Origin: Phragmites australis
Taxonomy: Eukaryota; Streptophyta; Magnoliopsida; Poales; Poaceae
Assembly (NCBI RefSeq): GCF_958298935.1
Contig: NC_084940.1
Span: 8,338,001 to 8,402,000 of the forward strand
Length of the DNA: 64,000 bases
Direction: 5' to 3'
In this document: positions 10,705-19,779 of the stretch, piece after piece
How the letters are laid out: every line of letters starts with the position of its first letter
How positions within the stretch are numbered: the first letter of the stretch is position 1
Notes under the pieces: model-generated
What the model was told of the DNA's origin: nothing
Seen by the model: only the letters and a program-made list of their open reading frames with translations
The model's database searches: none
Translations under genes and position numbers: made by a program

Positions 10705-11258
10705 CTACAATCAGTAGAACAAAAATTAATGTTATTTAACTAAATTAATTAACCAAAAAATATATAAATGGTGAGTTCGGTTAGATCAGACACCCATCTC
10801 GGTTAAACCGAGCTCAGCCAAATTAATTTAAATTAATAAAATACTGTTATATTCATTTAAAAGTGTACATAAAGAAATTTTATCTAAATAATGCACCTAA
10901 GTTTATCTTCAAATAAATATAGATAGCTATATAAAAAATTCTCCATGTAAACACCGGCCATGTGCTCATAATTCGAATCTAAACCTTAAGTTTGAGCAAG
11001 ATTTGGATCTAAACATTCTCCATGTATCTACCAATTTGATCAGAACAATCTCCACGCCAAAAATTCGAGCTACATATAGCTATTTCCATATATGGGCATC
11101 TCAAAAGAACACATCTAAATCTAATCGCCCAATCTAGATCCAATATAATTTATGAAATCAAGCTAAATATCCTAAGCTACTTACCTTGCCACACCAATGA
11201 ATTCTCCTTCGAAACCTTAAGGCCCTCCAACAAAATGTGGGAAAATCACTCACTCCAC
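10705..11258. other. AT-rich intergenic sequence
   Basis: No coding signal or terminal repeat is visible. It may be 5' sequence of the old CACTA transposase gene (minus strand), but nothing confirms this. Confidence 0.4.
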
Positions 11259-11261
11259 TAA

Positions 11262-11533
11262 GGGGCTGTTTGTTTCAGCTAGAGATTCTGAAAAGCAGCT
11301 TATAAAAGCTGGATTGTGAAAAGCTTTTAGACTGTAGATTCTAAAAAAATTTAATGGACAGTTTAGTAAAATGGACTTTCACAATCTATCAAAAGCTGAG
11401 GAAAACCAGTTTCTCAGATTCTTACAATCCAACCAGCAAATTTTAAAAAGCTATAACCAAAAGCTGCCTGTTTATTTCAGCTTCGGATTATAAAAGCTGA
11501 AAGCCAGAATCCGAAGCTGAAACAAACAGGGCC
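11262..11533. mobile_element. Tourist-like (PIF/Harbinger) MITE, 272 bp
   Basis: The terminal repeats are GGGGCTGTTTGTTTCAGCT and, inward from the right, GGCCCTGTTTGTTTCAGCT (17 of 19). The trinucleotide TAA flanks both sides (11259-11261 and 11534-11536). The interior repeats AAGCTG/CAGCTT pieces, so the element is nearly palindromic. This fits the common grass Tourist type. Confidence 0.9.
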
Positions 11534-11536
11534 TAA

Positions 11537-12207
11537 GCAGCTGCTATTCAGACAACGCTGCTCGGTCTGAGCTGCCTGCAACTGCTTGAGTGGATGATGT
11601 GATGGATGATTAGTATAGTCGGTTTATATAAGGAACTGAATGTATTAATACCCTAACTACGTTCAGTTCAATGCATGAACTGATTGTAACATATTTAGTA
11701 GGTTTTATTCAGAACTGACTATATTAGTCAAATTATTACAGTTAATTTGTGACATTGATCGATTATAATGTAGTCCATTTTTACTATAAATCAACTATAA
11801 TAGATTATTATTACAGTTGATTTCTAGTTAGACGGTCAGTTTAAATCAATTTAAGCTATGAAACCGACTATAGTACCATTATTACAGTCCGTTTCAAAAA
11901 ATGTATTTCAGTACTAGTGGTGGGTGGCTCCACGATCGAGGTTTCTATGTGAAGCCATATATGCATGCATGGCCAAGGAGATGCGTACGTACTGATGCAT
12001 CGATCTTTACCTCTTTTATTTCTCAATTCTGCTCAGCGGCGTGTACACGAATACACGATGCTTGTACGCATATATGCACGCAAGGTGTAGGAATATCGAT
12101 CCCACCAGCTAGATCAACTAGCAGCTACCTAGAGCTAGACCTAGCTAAACATTCACGCTGGGGACAGATCCATCATGCAGCTGGGATCGATCACGTAGTA
12201 CACATCC
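11537..12207. other. Intergenic sequence, no feature recognised
   Basis: 11640-11900 is AT-rich, with repeated TATAGT(C/T)GATT-like pieces (GACTATATTAGTC, CTATAATAGATTATTATTACAG). This suggests an old degenerate element without clear ends. No gene is seen. Confidence 0.4.
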
Positions 12208-12216
12208 CAAAAACAA

Positions 12217-13045
12217 GGGAAAAATGTAAAACTCCCTAAAAGTCACTTGAATTTTGATTTTCTCCTCCAAAACTTGTTTTGTTGAAAAAATCCCTAAAAA
12301 TTTGACTTTGTTGAAAAAACCCTCCAAAAAATTCAAAAAAAAAATAAAAAAATAACAAAAAAATTCTAAAACAAACTAGAGACAATTCTAAGACCTTCTG
12401 TGAATTTTTTTTTTTCAAAAATAATATGCTTTGCATCATATTTCATGGAGAGTAAGTTTGGAAAAAAAGAAAAATGTGCAGCTCATTTATTAACTCATGT
12501 TATTTTAACTTTGTCATGTATACCATTATTTTTCCTACATAAATAATTATTTAAGTAAACTAATAAAAATGGTTTCACTAATTTTGAGGGTGTTATAGAT
12601 TAGTTATTAATTAATTTATCTGCAACACATTTACTCAATCCTGCACGTTACAATAACTATTTCAAAATTTTATGTATTTTTACAACATAGAGGATCATGT
12701 AAGAAGACTAAAAAAATTTGTTTCATAATTTTTGAATTAGTAAATAATTAACTATGCATTTAACTCGAATTAATAAATGAGCTGCACGTTTTTCTTTTTT
12801 CAAACTTACTCTCCATGAAATATGATGCAAAGGATATTATTTTTTAAAACAAATTTCACAAAAGGTCTTAGAATTGTCTCTAGTTTTTTTAGAATTTTTT
12901 GTGATTTTTGTTTATTTTTTAGAATTTTTGGGGGTGTTTTTGCAACAAAATCAAACCTTTGGGGTTTTTTTTTTGCAGGAAAACAATTTTTAGAGGGGAA
13001 AGTCAAAATCCAAATGACTTTTGGGGGAATTTTTGCATTTTTCCC
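12217..13045. mobile_element. Foldback MULE-like element with ~285-bp inverted arms
   Basis: The left arm (12217-12502) and right arm (about 12762-13045) are inverted copies beginning GGGAAAAATG(T/C)AAAA. The unpaired centre is ~260 bp. A perfect 9-bp duplication CAAAAACAA lies on both sides (12208-12216 and 13046-13054), and 9 bp is the Mutator-superfamily size. The arms differ by scattered substitutions and homopolymer length. There is no coding content; the open frames in it are runs of AAA/TTT codons. Confidence 0.88.
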
Positions 13046-13054
13046 CAAAAACAA

Positions 13055-13574
13055 AAACACTCCGATCGAGCATGCATCATGAGTGAATGTTTGGCTCAAG
13101 TCCACCTTTATCAGCCCTAAGTTAGGCAGCTCTAAGTGAGGCATAGAAAGTGTGGCGAACAAAAAATAAGCGTCATAATTTTAGTAAAAATTAGCAAGGC
13201 ATTGAGTTTATGACATGGAAACTAGGTCAAGAATGTCTGGAGAACCAAAACTGTAGCATCAAATCAAACGGAGCGTATAAAATTGTGGCACACGTGATGG
13301 GTTGCGTGGAACAACAGTTCACAAGAGTACATATGAGGTACGTGTCTTTGTTTGTGATTGTGGGAAAACTACTGGAAGGATCGGTCGACAGATGGATGTG
13401 TTTATTGTGTGATAAGCGCTTAGATCTAACTCCAAATTAAACACACACCGACCATCTGCCCCAGCAACCAACTACCTCCTGCCCAGCTAATAACTCCGAT
13501 ACAAACATGCAGAAGCCACCGACGAATGCATGCATGCATCCATCCATCCATCCATGTCGGCCTCACAGAAACCC
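13055..13574 (+). promoter_or_regulatory. Upstream region of the lipid transfer protein gene
   Basis: About 0.5 kb between the MULE and the TATA box. It contains CATC/CATGCA short repeats near 13525-13555 but no gene. Any promoter elements other than the TATA box are not resolved by eye. Confidence 0.4.
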
Positions 13575-13582
13575 TATTTAAA
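13575..13582 (+). promoter_or_regulatory. TATA box of the LTP gene
   Basis: TATTTAAA lies 107 bp upstream of the ATG at 13689. It would place the transcription start near 13605-13615 and give a ~75-80 nt leader. Confidence 0.7.
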
Positions 13583-13688
13583 GACCAACATTCCCTTCAA
13601 TCTCCTCACCAACGCTTGCTCCATCCAATCTCTCGTTAACAAGCAAGCAACTTAGCAAGCAGAGTAATTCCAAGAGATCGAGATCGAC

Positions 13689-14045
13689 ATGGCTCGCGCT
13701 CAGCTGGTGTTGATCGCTCTCGTGGCGGCGCTGCTGATCATCGCGGCCCCGCACGCCAACGCGGCCATCAACTGCGGCCAGGTCAGCTCCGCCATCGGCC
13801 CCTGCCTGGCCTACGCCCGTGGCACCGGCTCCGGCCCCTCGGCTGCATGCTGCAGCGGCGTCAGGAGCCTCAACTCCGCCGCGAGGACCCCCGCCGACAG
13901 GCGCACCGCCTGCAACTGCCTCAAGTCGGCCGCCGGGAGGGTCAGCGGGCTCAAGGCCGGCAACGCCGCCAGCATCCCCTCCAAGTGTGGCGTTAGCCTC
14001 CCGTACACCATCAGCACATCCATCGACTGCTCCAGGGTCAGCTGA
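13689..14045 (+). CDS. Non-specific lipid transfer protein, type 1
   Basis: A 118-aa secreted protein of the plant nsLTP1 family, which binds acyl lipids in a hydrophobic tunnel in the apoplast and is tied to cuticle deposition and defence. The hydrophobic signal peptide is residues 1-25, cleaved near HANA|AINCG, leaving a mature ~93-aa basic protein. All eight cysteines are present (29, 39, 54, 55, 75, 77, 100, 114), with spacing C-x9-C-x14-CC-x19-C-x1-C-x22-C-x13-C, the type-1 pattern. The C-terminus DCSRVS is typical. Many family members have an intron just before the stop; an AGGGTCAG here could act as a donor but the frame closes normally without splicing. Codon use is strongly GC3-biased, as in many grass genes. 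It has a TATA box at 13575 and a poly(A) signal at 14130. Confidence 0.96.
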   Translation: MARAQLVLIALVAALLIIAAPHANAAINCGQVSSAIGPCLAYARGTGSGPSAACCSGVRSLNSAARTPADRRTACNCLKSAAGRVSGLKAGNAASIPSKCGVSLPYTISTSIDCSRVS

Positions 14046-14129
14046 ACGACGACCCTGCATGCATGGCTCCATCGCTGAGGCCGCCCGTCTCCATACATGC
14101 ATGCATACTACGTATCTACGAGTCTACAC

Positions 14130-14135
14130 AATAAA
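14130..14135 (+). promoter_or_regulatory. Poly(A) signal of the LTP gene
   Basis: AATAAA lies 85 bp downstream of the LTP stop codon, in a T-rich context, at the expected distance for a 3'UTR. Confidence 0.55.
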
Positions 14136-15064
14136 ATCTCTCCGTCGTGTACGCTACCATACGCTTGGTAGTGTCCGTACGTGCATCTGAGAGAGGAGTC
14201 ACACGTACGTGTCCTTGTTACGTTTTGTGCCTTGGCCTGCACACCTCTGCAGCGCTGTTGTTGTAACCATCGATCGGTATTTCCTTGTTCCTTGCTCTGC
14301 CTCCATTTGGAGGAGACCGAGTTTGTACCATGTCCTTATACTACATACTCCTCTTTCTGGTATATTCTATGTGTGTTTGTTCGACCCATTTCTGTTAGGG
14401 TGCACAGCAGCTCGTTATACTCATGAGCTGGCGTTCTCAACCCAAATCTCAATGGGCTTGTGTTATACGCATATGTTTAACCGGAGCCATGACCAAGGTA
14501 CTGAACAAGCCTGATAGGTGAGAGACTCCTTCACCTTTTATACCATGCTCCTGTATCATTAATTTTTTCTCCATCTCTAACCTTTAATGAAGTTCCAGCC
14601 CGTAGAGGGCTGCTTAGCCTCCCCTGTAGATACGCCCTTGGAGACCGGGTCTCATTGGACCCTTCTTAGTTGTCGCCACCTGTTCCCACTAATCTCAAAG
14701 CATCAAAGAGTGTTTCTTCTTTCGACGGGGAGTCTTTTCTTCCTCAAACAAGACAAGAGACGCAGAACGGGGCTTGTGGGCGACCTTCCGAGTTCGACCT
14801 CGCTGCCAGGCTCGCAGGCGCCTACCTCGCCATTCGCTGTGTATGGAACTCCGCCATCTATCCATCTTCTCGCCCCTTCTTCCTCTGCAGACCGATTTGA
14901 TTTACTGCGTGCTTCAGCACACCGGGATATATTCATTCTTATTGATCCACCGCTCTCCGATCAGGGTCGATGGCCCACTGAACAATCTCTCTCCGACCAC
15001 TGCATGAGCGGAGAGCATGTCCTGTCCGCGTGGGTGATAAAGCAAAGCACTCGTAAGACAATCC
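14136..15064. other. 3' flank of LTP; no gene recognised
   Basis: A 193-codon open frame at 14587-15168 and its overlapping frames show no domain. The segment looks like an old repeat (TCCAACGG/CCTTCG-rich further on). No ends are visible. Confidence 0.4.
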
Positions 15065-15330
15065 CAACCATATTCCTTTTATTTTGCTCCTTTCCCGATT
15101 TTCCTTCTCGTTTTCATTCCTTTTATTTTCTCTCATCTCCAATAGCTTTCTTTCGAAGGGATTCGTGAAGTAAAATGTGATAGAATCCCATCCTGAAGAG
15201 AATGAACTTGAGAATCCCTTCGTGACGAGAACCGTAAAGGAAAACCGTTAGAACGTTGAAGGGAACGAAAATTCCTTCATAAAGGAATTCTAGATCCTAA
15301 CGAGAATCAGTTAACGATAATCTAAGTAGG
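15065..15330 (+). repeat. MITE-like repeat, copy a
   Basis: The core from TCTCATCTCCAATAGCTTTC (about 15131) through CCTTCGTGACGAGAACC and GTTGAAGGGAACGAAAATTCC is homologous, on the opposite strand, to 16787-17045. The TTTATTTTCTCTCATC flank is shared too. The ends resemble the CATCTCCAACAGC...GTTGGAGATG MITE type common in grasses. The target duplication is not clear. Confidence 0.5.
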
Positions 15331-15816
15331 GATGACCGTGGTGGACCTAGCTAAAACCCACTCCAGACTCTAGCTAGTCAATATCGAAGGTTCACTAGAA
15401 GGGTATTTTAAATTTTATTTGTAAGCATAATTGACACGGTAAAAGAGCTCGAACAAGTCCATAGGTCGACTCGGCCAACTTCACCGATGATCGATCCTTG
15501 ATCATGAGGTAGTTTCCCGTGCGTACATCTCGGTGCGTGTGCCTGCGGAGTTGCGCAATCTCAACCGTTGGTGTTTGCAATCAAATTGGCACATGCATTT
15601 GTGAGTGATTGCTGCTGGGTCCTGCATGGCTCGGAAGGTCACATCCTCGATCGGTAGTCTTTGCATTCTGCAAGATTCGATCGATCTGCGAATTGTCATT
15701 CACACGCTGAAGCTGTCTGCCCAAATCGACTGCATGTATACATGCTGGCGAATCATGATTCATGCATGTATGCATGGATCTACCCAAAGTTAAACCCAAG
15801 ACCAAGAGAGGCGCAA

Positions 15817-16438
15817 AAAGGACCTGTTTGGTTACCCGCATGCCCTCAGCTTCATTCGTATAAGTTATGCAGGCTAAGTTAAGATAGACTGAAGAGATAC
15901 AGTAGAGTCTGTTTAGTTGGCTGCACATGTTCAGTCTCACCGAGAAGAGATCATGTTTGGTTACCCATATGAGTATATGTTACAATATAAGGGAACTCAC
16001 TTTTTTACCAAATAATCTTGAGTTGAAAATATTTTTATAAATTAGTACATCACATGGTAAGAATATTATTGATTTTTTAATGATTTTTGAAGAATTTTAA
16101 TTAAATATTAACTTAAGCTTTTTAGATCAAACTAATTAAAATGGGTTGCTAATGAGCTCTAGTTCTCTCATGAAAATATTTAGAATTTTTAGACCACTCT
16201 TGTACCTTTAAATAAAATCGAGAGTTAAATAAAAAATTTATATATACAGTAAATTTGCACCATTCCGAGCAGGTCACGACTGAATCTCGCGTACGTGCGG
16301 AGCCAGGCTGGTGCAATGCTCTTGCACGAGCGGATGCAGGCGCGAGCAAGCGATCCAGGCAACCAAACATCCATCGCACGACTACGACTGCATGCGTCGG
16401 CGCTTGGACGAGCGGAGCCGAGTAACCAAACACGCTCA
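15817..16438. mobile_element. MITE-like element with GTTTGGTTAC ends
   Basis: The left end is GGACCTGTTTGGTTACCCGC. The right end, read inward, is GAGCGTGTTTGGTTACTCGG. Internal TGTTTGGTTACCCATATGAG (15953) and GGCAACCAAACATCC (16347) repeat the same theme, which may mean two nested copies. The flanking bases are A-runs on both sides, so a target duplication cannot be called. Confidence 0.5.
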
Positions 16439-16786
16439 AAATGATTGTTCATTCATCAACTATATATCTCAGCTAGCATCTCTTCCGCGCTAGCAAGCAC
16501 TACAGCTTTGGAAGCAAAAGGCTCTGCTGAATTGTAAGATCGCAATGCTTGTCTGCTCTGTCGACGATCGAGTTCAGTCGTATGCTAGCTGTTCGCACAA
16601 TCGCACAGTGCCTGTATAGCTAGCATTGGAATTTTCTGCTGTAATACCCTGCATCCAAAATCCATTTACCGCCCAGCCCCGTGGAGCGAACACATGTATG
16701 CCTATGACATCATGTTTACACTTTCATTCTTACTTAATGTAAAAAGGCTAATCTAAATATGTTATATTTGGAACTCACTGCTTATA

Positions 16787-17045
16787 AGACCATCTCCAAC
16801 GGTTTTCTTTCAGGGTCCAGAATCCCTTCACGACGGGATTTTCGTTCCCTTCAGTACTCCAACGGTTTCCCTTCACAGTTCCCGTCACGAAAAGATTCCC
16901 AGGGTCATTCCCTTCAGAACGGGATTCTCTCTCCTTTCCTTTCACGATTCTCCTCGAAGAGAAGCTGTTGGAGATGAGAGAAAATAAAGAGAATAAAAAC
17001 AGGGAAGAGAATCGGAAAAGAAACGAAATGAATAAAATATGGTTG
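16787..17045 (-). repeat. MITE-like repeat, copy b (inverted relative to copy a)
   Basis: It begins ACCATCTCCAACGGTTTTC and its inner end is AGCTGTTGGAGATGAGAG. The sequence between, on the minus strand, follows copy a closely (GGGAACGAAAATCCC, CGTGACGGGAAC, GAATGACC). Two inverted copies about 1.5 kb apart could form a large stem in a read-through transcript. Confidence 0.5.
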
Positions 17046-17099
17046 AAAATAATCTGAGATAGAGCTAATCTCACCACACCAACACTAGACCACATGAGC

Positions 17100-18771
17100 C
17101 AACACCACTTCTAACATACTGCTAATGAGCTGGGGTGTTACAGTTGCCGTCATTGCTTGTGAGAACAGTGAGACGACATCAGTGAAGCATCACCTATGGT
17201 CCCCGATGTGAACAGTGCGCCACAATTTTGACTCGCATTTTATCTACTCCATCGCATTTGAATTGTCAATACGACCATCAGCGATTTCACCAGCTGTATT
17301 CAGATTCAACATTCTTGTGCTTGGAGTAGTGTACGTGGTGCAAAAATGTTGGCTTAACTTCGAAAATGTATTAGTATAGCTCAATAGCTAGCTCATACAT
17401 GCTCTTCGGCTACTCTATGTAAGTCGACAAGGTGTTTCAGGAGACCACATGAAGGAATTGAAAATCGGCAAACATGCAATAATCCATAGAATTATTATTA
17501 TTCCCTCCTTTTTTAACCAGCTAGCTCGTCTTACACGCACACACGTTCTGCAACATGCATCCGACAGGTGAAGAAATTAGGCCATGTTCCTCTCTAACCG
17601 ACGCAACAGTTCACCAACTCACACATTACATGGAACAGAGAACGTTGCATGGCCGGCTGCTCCCTGCGGTGATGATGGATGAAACTCCGTAGACAAAACC
17701 ACATGCCGATACGATCTGATTTGAAAAGATTATCACCCAAATTTGGTCCCCAAAAATGGTCGGTATATCGGAACTGGCACGTGTGGTGGCTAGTGGCTAC
17801 ACGTACGGTCTACATAGTTTTGCAGCGATGCAACTGCTTTATGAAATGTGGAGGCATTTGCGTCTGTCCCTACTTCTGCAAGCAGTGCCTTACTGCAAGG
17901 CCATGTTCCTCTCTAACGAAGAGCAATGCTTAGATGCATCATGGGTCACACATGTGGTGTTCCCGAAGGCCAGTTTGATCACTGATCTTTGTTTTCTCCT
18001 TTGTATATATGACCCCAATCTCATAGGAATGATGACAACGGCCTGTGCAAATCTTGGAATTATATTGTTCGATTTAATCGGTGCAAGAAAGTGCGTGTAG
18101 TTGCTAGGGAAAATCTTTGCAAGATTTCCAGGTGGGTTTAGAGCCATTTGATGTTGTGGAGCAGGCAGCTAAACAAGCATCTAATTACAGAAATTTCTTT
18201 TACTTACATATGGGACATATAGAGTAGCGGATGAAAAATGACCAAATTTTCAGTAAAATTTCATGAATTTTGATCTTGTTGCCGATGAACGAAAAAAATG
18301 TAAAACGAAATTGAAATCCCTGCACTTGGTCGTCGGAGAAGGATTGCTATCCAGCTGCCGCTTCTTGCAATTTTGAAGCCGCAAAACTGTCAAAGATATC
18401 CAGCTGCCGCTTCTTGCTATTTTCAAGCCACAACCTGTCAAAGATCACATGGGATTTTCTCCAATCATTGCAAATAATGCTAACTGTTCGATGAGTGTGA
18501 TTAGGACAAGATCTTGTCGTAAGCTACCCTTTGCAGGTGAGCAAGAACAGAGGGGTTACTCTGTTGCTCATGAGAAAAATTAACTCAGCACCACATATTT
18601 GCGCACTTCAGCTATCTAGCTAAACCAATGAAAATCTGGACTTGACTGATACATGATAAATTGAAAACCGCATTTACATGATTAACACATAATCGCCTCT
18701 AAATCAGAAATAAATTACTAAAAGCATGTGCACGTTTTTCCTGGTTTATCCATGCATGTCAGGCAAGCACA
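17100..18771. other. Intergenic sequence; 20-bp direct repeat only
   Basis: A 20-bp perfect direct repeat, AGGCCATGTTCCTCTCTAAC, occurs at 17579-17598 and 17898-17917. An ~85-codon open frame between the copies has no recognisable domain. A GCCGCTTCTTGCAATTTTGAAGCC / GCCGCTTCTTGCTATTTTCAAGCC duplication, about 50 bp apart, lies at 18356-18429. No gene can be supported. Confidence 0.45.
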
Positions 18772-18788
18772 ACAACAAACCATACCTT

Positions 18789-18927
18789 TTTTTATTCTTA
18801 GAACAGAACCCTCTTACCCGATCTTCTTTGAGACCTTTTTACGGAGGAGGTGTAGACCCGGGGATCGAACCCCGAACCGGCGGAGACGCTCCCTTGCGTC
18901 TTGCAAACGAGCCAAGCGCTCGTCTGC
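18789..18927 (-). mobile_element. tRNA-derived SINE, 139 bp
   Basis: Perfect 17-bp direct repeats ACAACAAACCATACCTT (18772-18788 and 18928-18944) flank the insert. On the minus strand it carries an A-box-like TTGGCTCGTTTGC (18915-18903) and an exact B box GGTTCGATCCC (18871-18861), and it ends in an A-rich tail next to the left duplication. These are the hallmarks of a SINE mobilised by LINE machinery. It lies ~110 bp upstream of the TATA box of the bHLH gene. The family name was not assigned. Confidence 0.88.
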
Positions 18928-19039
18928 ACAACAAACCATACCTTGTGAGAGCTATACATGCAGACTGACAGCTCAGTGCTCTGGTTAGAACCTAGGTCAT
19001 CCCACAGGGCCAAGTGAAATATCCCTTGGCTCCCTCTCC

Positions 19040-19047
19040 TATATATA
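19040..19047 (+). promoter_or_regulatory. TATA box of the bHLH gene
   Basis: TATATATA lies 99 bp before the ATG chosen at 19139. Transcription would start near 19070-19080, which leaves the in-frame upstream ATG at 19058 outside the message. The leader contains an (AC)n tract at 19082-19101. Confidence 0.65.
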
Positions 19048-19138
19048 CCCCCTTGCCGTGTCATACAGCACACATCCTCTGCACACACACACACATACAC
19101 ACCATAAGTTTGTGACCGGGCAACTTCTCCAGAGAGAT

Positions 19139-19372
19139 ATGAGAAGGAGAGCCATGTTCACAGTGGGGAAGAACAAAGGCGTGGCGTCGTTGATAAGCAG
19201 GAAGCCCTTCCGGCACATGGTGCTGAGGAGGCTCCGGGAGCTGAAGAAGATAGTTCCGGACGCCCAGGACGCCGATGTGGACGCGCTGCTCCGGCGGATG
19301 GCCGAGTACATCTTCATCCTCGAACTGAAGGTGACCGTCCTGCGGAGGCTCTCGGCCATCTACGGCGCGTGA
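19139..19372 (+). CDS. Atypical (non-DNA-binding) bHLH protein, IBH1/UPBEAT1-like
   Basis: A 77-aa protein resembling the small plant HLH factors that lack a proper basic region and act by pairing with other bHLH proteins to restrain growth (IBH1/IBL1, UPBEAT1 groups). The N-terminal ~24 residues are basic (MRRRAMFTVGKNKG). Helix 1 is about 25-40 (FRHMVLRRLRELKKIVP), the loop is DAQDADVD, and helix 2 is 49-75 (ALLRRMAEYIFILELKVTVL), with the LKKIVP and EYI...L blocks typical of the group. The canonical H-E-R DNA-contact residues are absent. The start at 19139 is preferred to the in-frame ATG at 19058 because the latter precedes the predicted transcription start and encodes a His/Thr run from the AC microsatellite. 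Single exon. Which subgroup it belongs to is not settled. Confidence 0.78.
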   Translation: MRRRAMFTVGKNKGVASLISRKPFRHMVLRRLRELKKIVPDAQDADVDALLRRMAEYIFILELKVTVLRRLSAIYGA

Positions 19373-19779
19373 TTTGGGATCGTCACCTTCGTCGTCGCAC
19401 TGGCGCCTTCGTCTTGGTCCGCTGCGACGTCCATGCATGGCTAGAGGTTTTGAGCTCAAAAGTTGTTGCAATTGTACATTCGAGGGGAAGAGGAGAGAGC
19501 CAATTTCTTGCATGCTCATCTCTTTTACCCTTCAGCGGTAGTATGCTTGTGGCTTCTATATGTGGTTACATATGGGAGTTAGTTCGGCAGGAGAAAGCCA
19601 GCCGTTGTTGTTGTCACTGGTGTTGGCTAGAAGAACAATTATCCCTGCGGTTGTATGCAGTTTATGGTACTGTTCCTGTTCTGTTTTCCTTTTCAAAGAT
19701 CTCATGGTTCAACTAATTATAGCGCAAGTAATGAACTCTTCGGGTATGCTGATTTCTATCTACTCCATGTTACAAAAAT

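Noticed and set aside
12806..13162. 118-codon minus-strand frame
   Set aside because: It lies mostly in the A/T homopolymer-rich arm of the foldback MULE; Lys/Phe-rich with no domain.
13578..14102. 174-codon antisense frame over the LTP gene
   Set aside because: Antisense shadow of a GC3-rich gene; the sense frame has the full 8-cysteine pattern.
14587..15168. 193-codon frame downstream of the LTP gene
   Set aside because: No domain, and its 3' part runs into a MITE-like repeat. No promoter or homology support.
18789..18927. A genuine tRNA gene on the minus strand
   Set aside because: It has A and B boxes but no cloverleaf with paired acceptor stem, and it is bracketed by a 17-bp duplication with an A-rich tail. 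It is a SINE.
19058..19138. Upstream in-frame ATG for the bHLH gene
   Set aside because: It lies only ~11 bp after the TATA box and would translate the AC microsatellite as a His/Thr run. The ATG at 19139 fits better.
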